Shown here piece by piece: positions 6,133-7,614 of a DNA stretch of 7,614 nt. The position numbers and the translations under genes were made by a program. Location of the stretch: the NCBI GenBank assembly GCA_002315275.1, contig DCGN01000073.1, positions 1 through 7,614 on the forward strand, in the 5' to 3' direction. Source of the DNA: Clostridiales bacterium UBA1777. Lineage in GTDB: Bacteria > Bacillota > Clostridia > Oscillospirales > Oscillospiraceae. The notes under the pieces are model-generated. The model did not search any database and had not been told where the DNA came from. It saw only the letters and a program-made list of their open reading frames with translations. How positions within the stretch are numbered: the stretch's first letter is position 1; each line of letters starts with the position of its first letter.

Positions 6133-7533
6133 TCAGCTAATATTCAGCTTGGATTTAATAGCGGATACAATATTTGTGCTTACTTTCAGAATATTATTAG
6201 TAGTGTAGACACGGTACGCGGTGTATCCGTCATTATATACGACCTGATATGTGGCAACAGCGATCTTGCCGTTCACTTTAGCTGAAACGGTGAGGTTGTT
6301 TGCAAGCTTTGTGCTGCAGTGGACTGTCAGCAGATGGCCGTCCAGATCATAGTCAGTAGTGTAAATCCCGTTTACTGCCACATAGTCAATCTTGTCAAAG
6401 CGGCCGATATCTACCTTGATATCTGTCTTCTTTGTATCGTTAAAACCTCCGTTCTCTTTCAGCGCCTCAACTATCATGCGGCAAATCTGCTGGTGGCCCT
6501 GCTGTGTCGGATGGTCGGCATATGATCTGTCATTGTCGAATTCGCCTAAATATGACATTTCATTCTCTGTTATGCCGGTTTCCACGTTGGAGATGTCCAC
6601 ATAAATGAGACCGAGCTCATCGCACCAGTCACGCATACGGCTGTTCATTTTTGCAGTGACGGCGGAGAAGCAGTTTCCCAAGGGCAGAACGGTATAATCG
6701 GAAAGAGTGAGATTGAAGATCGGATTCGAGGCTCCGACTACGACTATGGTGGCGTCGGAATTCTCCTTCAGGTAGCGCAGGAATACAGGATAGTAGGTCT
6801 CCCAGTATTCATACCCCTCGTTGGCAATTCTGTAAACATCGCTGATAAGGCCGGAAACATCTTGGATATCGTCAACGTTATAATGCTCGCTCCTTGAGAC
6901 CAGCTCTAAGGAGCGGTTGAGCACATCACCCATACCGATAGCCGAGGTAATGAGCTTTGCGTCGGCGATGAGCTCATTCAGATCTCCTGCGAGACCCGCC
7001 GGGCCGGTATACACTCCGCCGTCGGCATCAACGCTTCTGTCGGGGCTGCCAAAGTAATAGAGGTCGGCATTGTAGCGGTTTCGTGTAAAGTCCAGACCAT
7101 GGGTATATTCAGTGTCAAAATAGCCGTCATCATAGCCGATGAGATCCATGACCGCGTTAAGAGTAAGGCCGTTCTGTGCAACAGGCCAATAGGTACCGCT
7201 TTGATCGGTTAGGTCATCAGGCGTATTGCAGCCGATAGTCTGTGCCAGCAGGTAGGTATATCCGCCCTCAACATTTCGGCAGTTCACGGTCGTGGTGATT
7301 TGCCGGGAGTATCCCCACTGAGAAACACCGGGAAGATTATCCATGTAATAGATGGAGTCCCAGTCATCGGAGCCACCCATTCCTCTTGCGTAGCTGTCGC
7401 CAAAGGCTATGTAACCCTCTCCGTATCCGGAAAGGTCACACTCGGTTCCCTGTGCAAATGCCTCAACGGAGGCTATAGAGAACACCATTACTATCACGAT
7501 AACATAGGCAATGAGGCGAGAGAATTTCTTCAT
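6133..7533 (-). CDS. Secreted SGNH/GDSL-family hydrolase-like protein
   Basis: The 466-residue exported protein probably cleaves esters outside the cell (lipid, acetyl or other acyl groups; target unknown). Residues 1-27 are a signal peptide: MKKFSR, a hydrophobic run, then AFA with probable cleavage before Q28. Block I is FGDSY at 44-48, with Ser47 the likely nucleophile. A block II-like NGLT lies at 121-124, with G122. At the expected block III the sequence is IGMGD (199-203) where related secreted lipases have GGND, so the oxyanion Asn is missing there; N270 in GASNPI might substitute. Block V is DHPTQQGH at 340-347, with His341, but the Asp is adjacent to the His rather than three residues before it. 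Residues from about 370 to 466 form a separate Thr/Asn/Tyr-rich, probably beta-stranded domain that I do not recognise. The ATG at 7533 has AAAAGGA 10 nt upstream. It is a single gene, convergent with the dehydrogenase. The fold is likely; activity is less sure. Confidence 0.82.
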   Translation of the reverse strand: MKKFSRLIAYVIVIVMVFSIASVEAFAQGTECDLSGYGEGYIAFGDSYARGMGGSDDWDSIYYMDNLPGVSQWGYSRQITTTVNCRNVEGGYTYLLAQTIGCNTPDDLTDQSGTYWPVAQNGLTLNAVMDLIGYDDGYFDTEYTHGLDFTRNRYNADLYYFGSPDRSVDADGGVYTGPAGLAGDLNELIADAKLITSAIGMGDVLNRSLELVSRSEHYNVDDIQDVSGLISDVYRIANEGYEYWETYYPVFLRYLKENSDATIVVVGASNPIFNLTLSDYTVLPLGNCFSAVTAKMNSRMRDWCDELGLIYVDISNVETGITENEMSYLGEFDNDRSYADHPTQQGHQQICRMIVEALKENGGFNDTKKTDIKVDIGRFDKIDYVAVNGIYTTDYDLDGHLLTVHCSTKLANNLTVSAKVNGKIAVATYQVVYNDGYTAYRVYTTNNILKVSTNIVSAIKSKLNIS

Positions 7534-7614
7534 AAATAATCATTCCTTTTCATAGATCCGACAAAATGCAGTCCGATCCGTATGCTTTAGCTCATAATAA
7601 AAAAAATATGGACA
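7534..7614 (-). promoter_or_regulatory. Upstream region and ribosome site of the hydrolase gene
   Basis: On the minus strand AAAAGGA (7550-7544) is the ribosome binding site. Farther upstream the sequence is A/T-rich with an eight-base A run on the plus strand (T run on the minus strand). A TATTAT-like box lies near 7591-7600, but no matching -35 at a proper distance could be placed before the window ends. The promoter itself is therefore not resolved. Confidence 0.4.

Overview
The window looks like chromosome of a Gram-positive, low-to-mid GC Firmicute, probably a gut or rumen clostridium. The evidence is a binding-protein lipoprotein with a short lipobox signal, AGGAG-type ribosome binding sites before every gene, -35/-10 promoters of the sigma-A type, and a secreted hydrolase with a Gram-positive style signal peptide. 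The genus cannot be fixed from the sequence alone.

Positions 36-4835 (minus strand) hold one complete ABC sugar-importer operon of the CUT2 (ribose/rhamnose/AI-2) class. It is transcribed leftwards from a clear promoter at 4807-4835. The order is a double-domain ATPase (3253-4758), permease 1 (2240-3250), permease 2 (1173-2243) and a lipoprotein solute-binding protein (102-1127), ending in a strong hairpin at 36-69. The first three genes are tightly coupled: a 2-nt gap, then an ATGA overlap. The binding-protein gene is set off by 45 nt containing a small stem-loop and its own strong ribosome binding site, which would suit its higher expression. The ATPase-permease-permease-binding protein order is that of lsrACDB. 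The ligand-site residues, however, agree better with RhaS-type (rhamnose) binding proteins than with LsrB. No kinase, isomerase or regulator is present, so the substrate remains open.

Positions 4759-5011 are a divergent promoter region. A plus-strand promoter (4935-4963) drives a D-2-hydroxyacid dehydrogenase (5012-5968) with an intact Arg-Glu-His catalytic set and a coenzyme loop that suggests NADP(H).

Positions 5969-6132 lie between convergent genes and contain a 14-bp perfect stem-loop, probably a terminator used from both sides. Positions 6133-7533 (minus) encode a secreted SGNH/GDSL-type hydrolase with an unassigned C-terminal domain and an unusual block III, where the usual GxND reads GMGD. 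Positions 7534-7614 are its upstream region.

I found no mobile element, CRISPR array, tRNA or rRNA. The most interesting points are the ambiguous ligand of the importer, the altered oxyanion-hole motif of the hydrolase, and the paired divergent promoters with no regulator in view. I do not see convincing evidence for a wholly new system.
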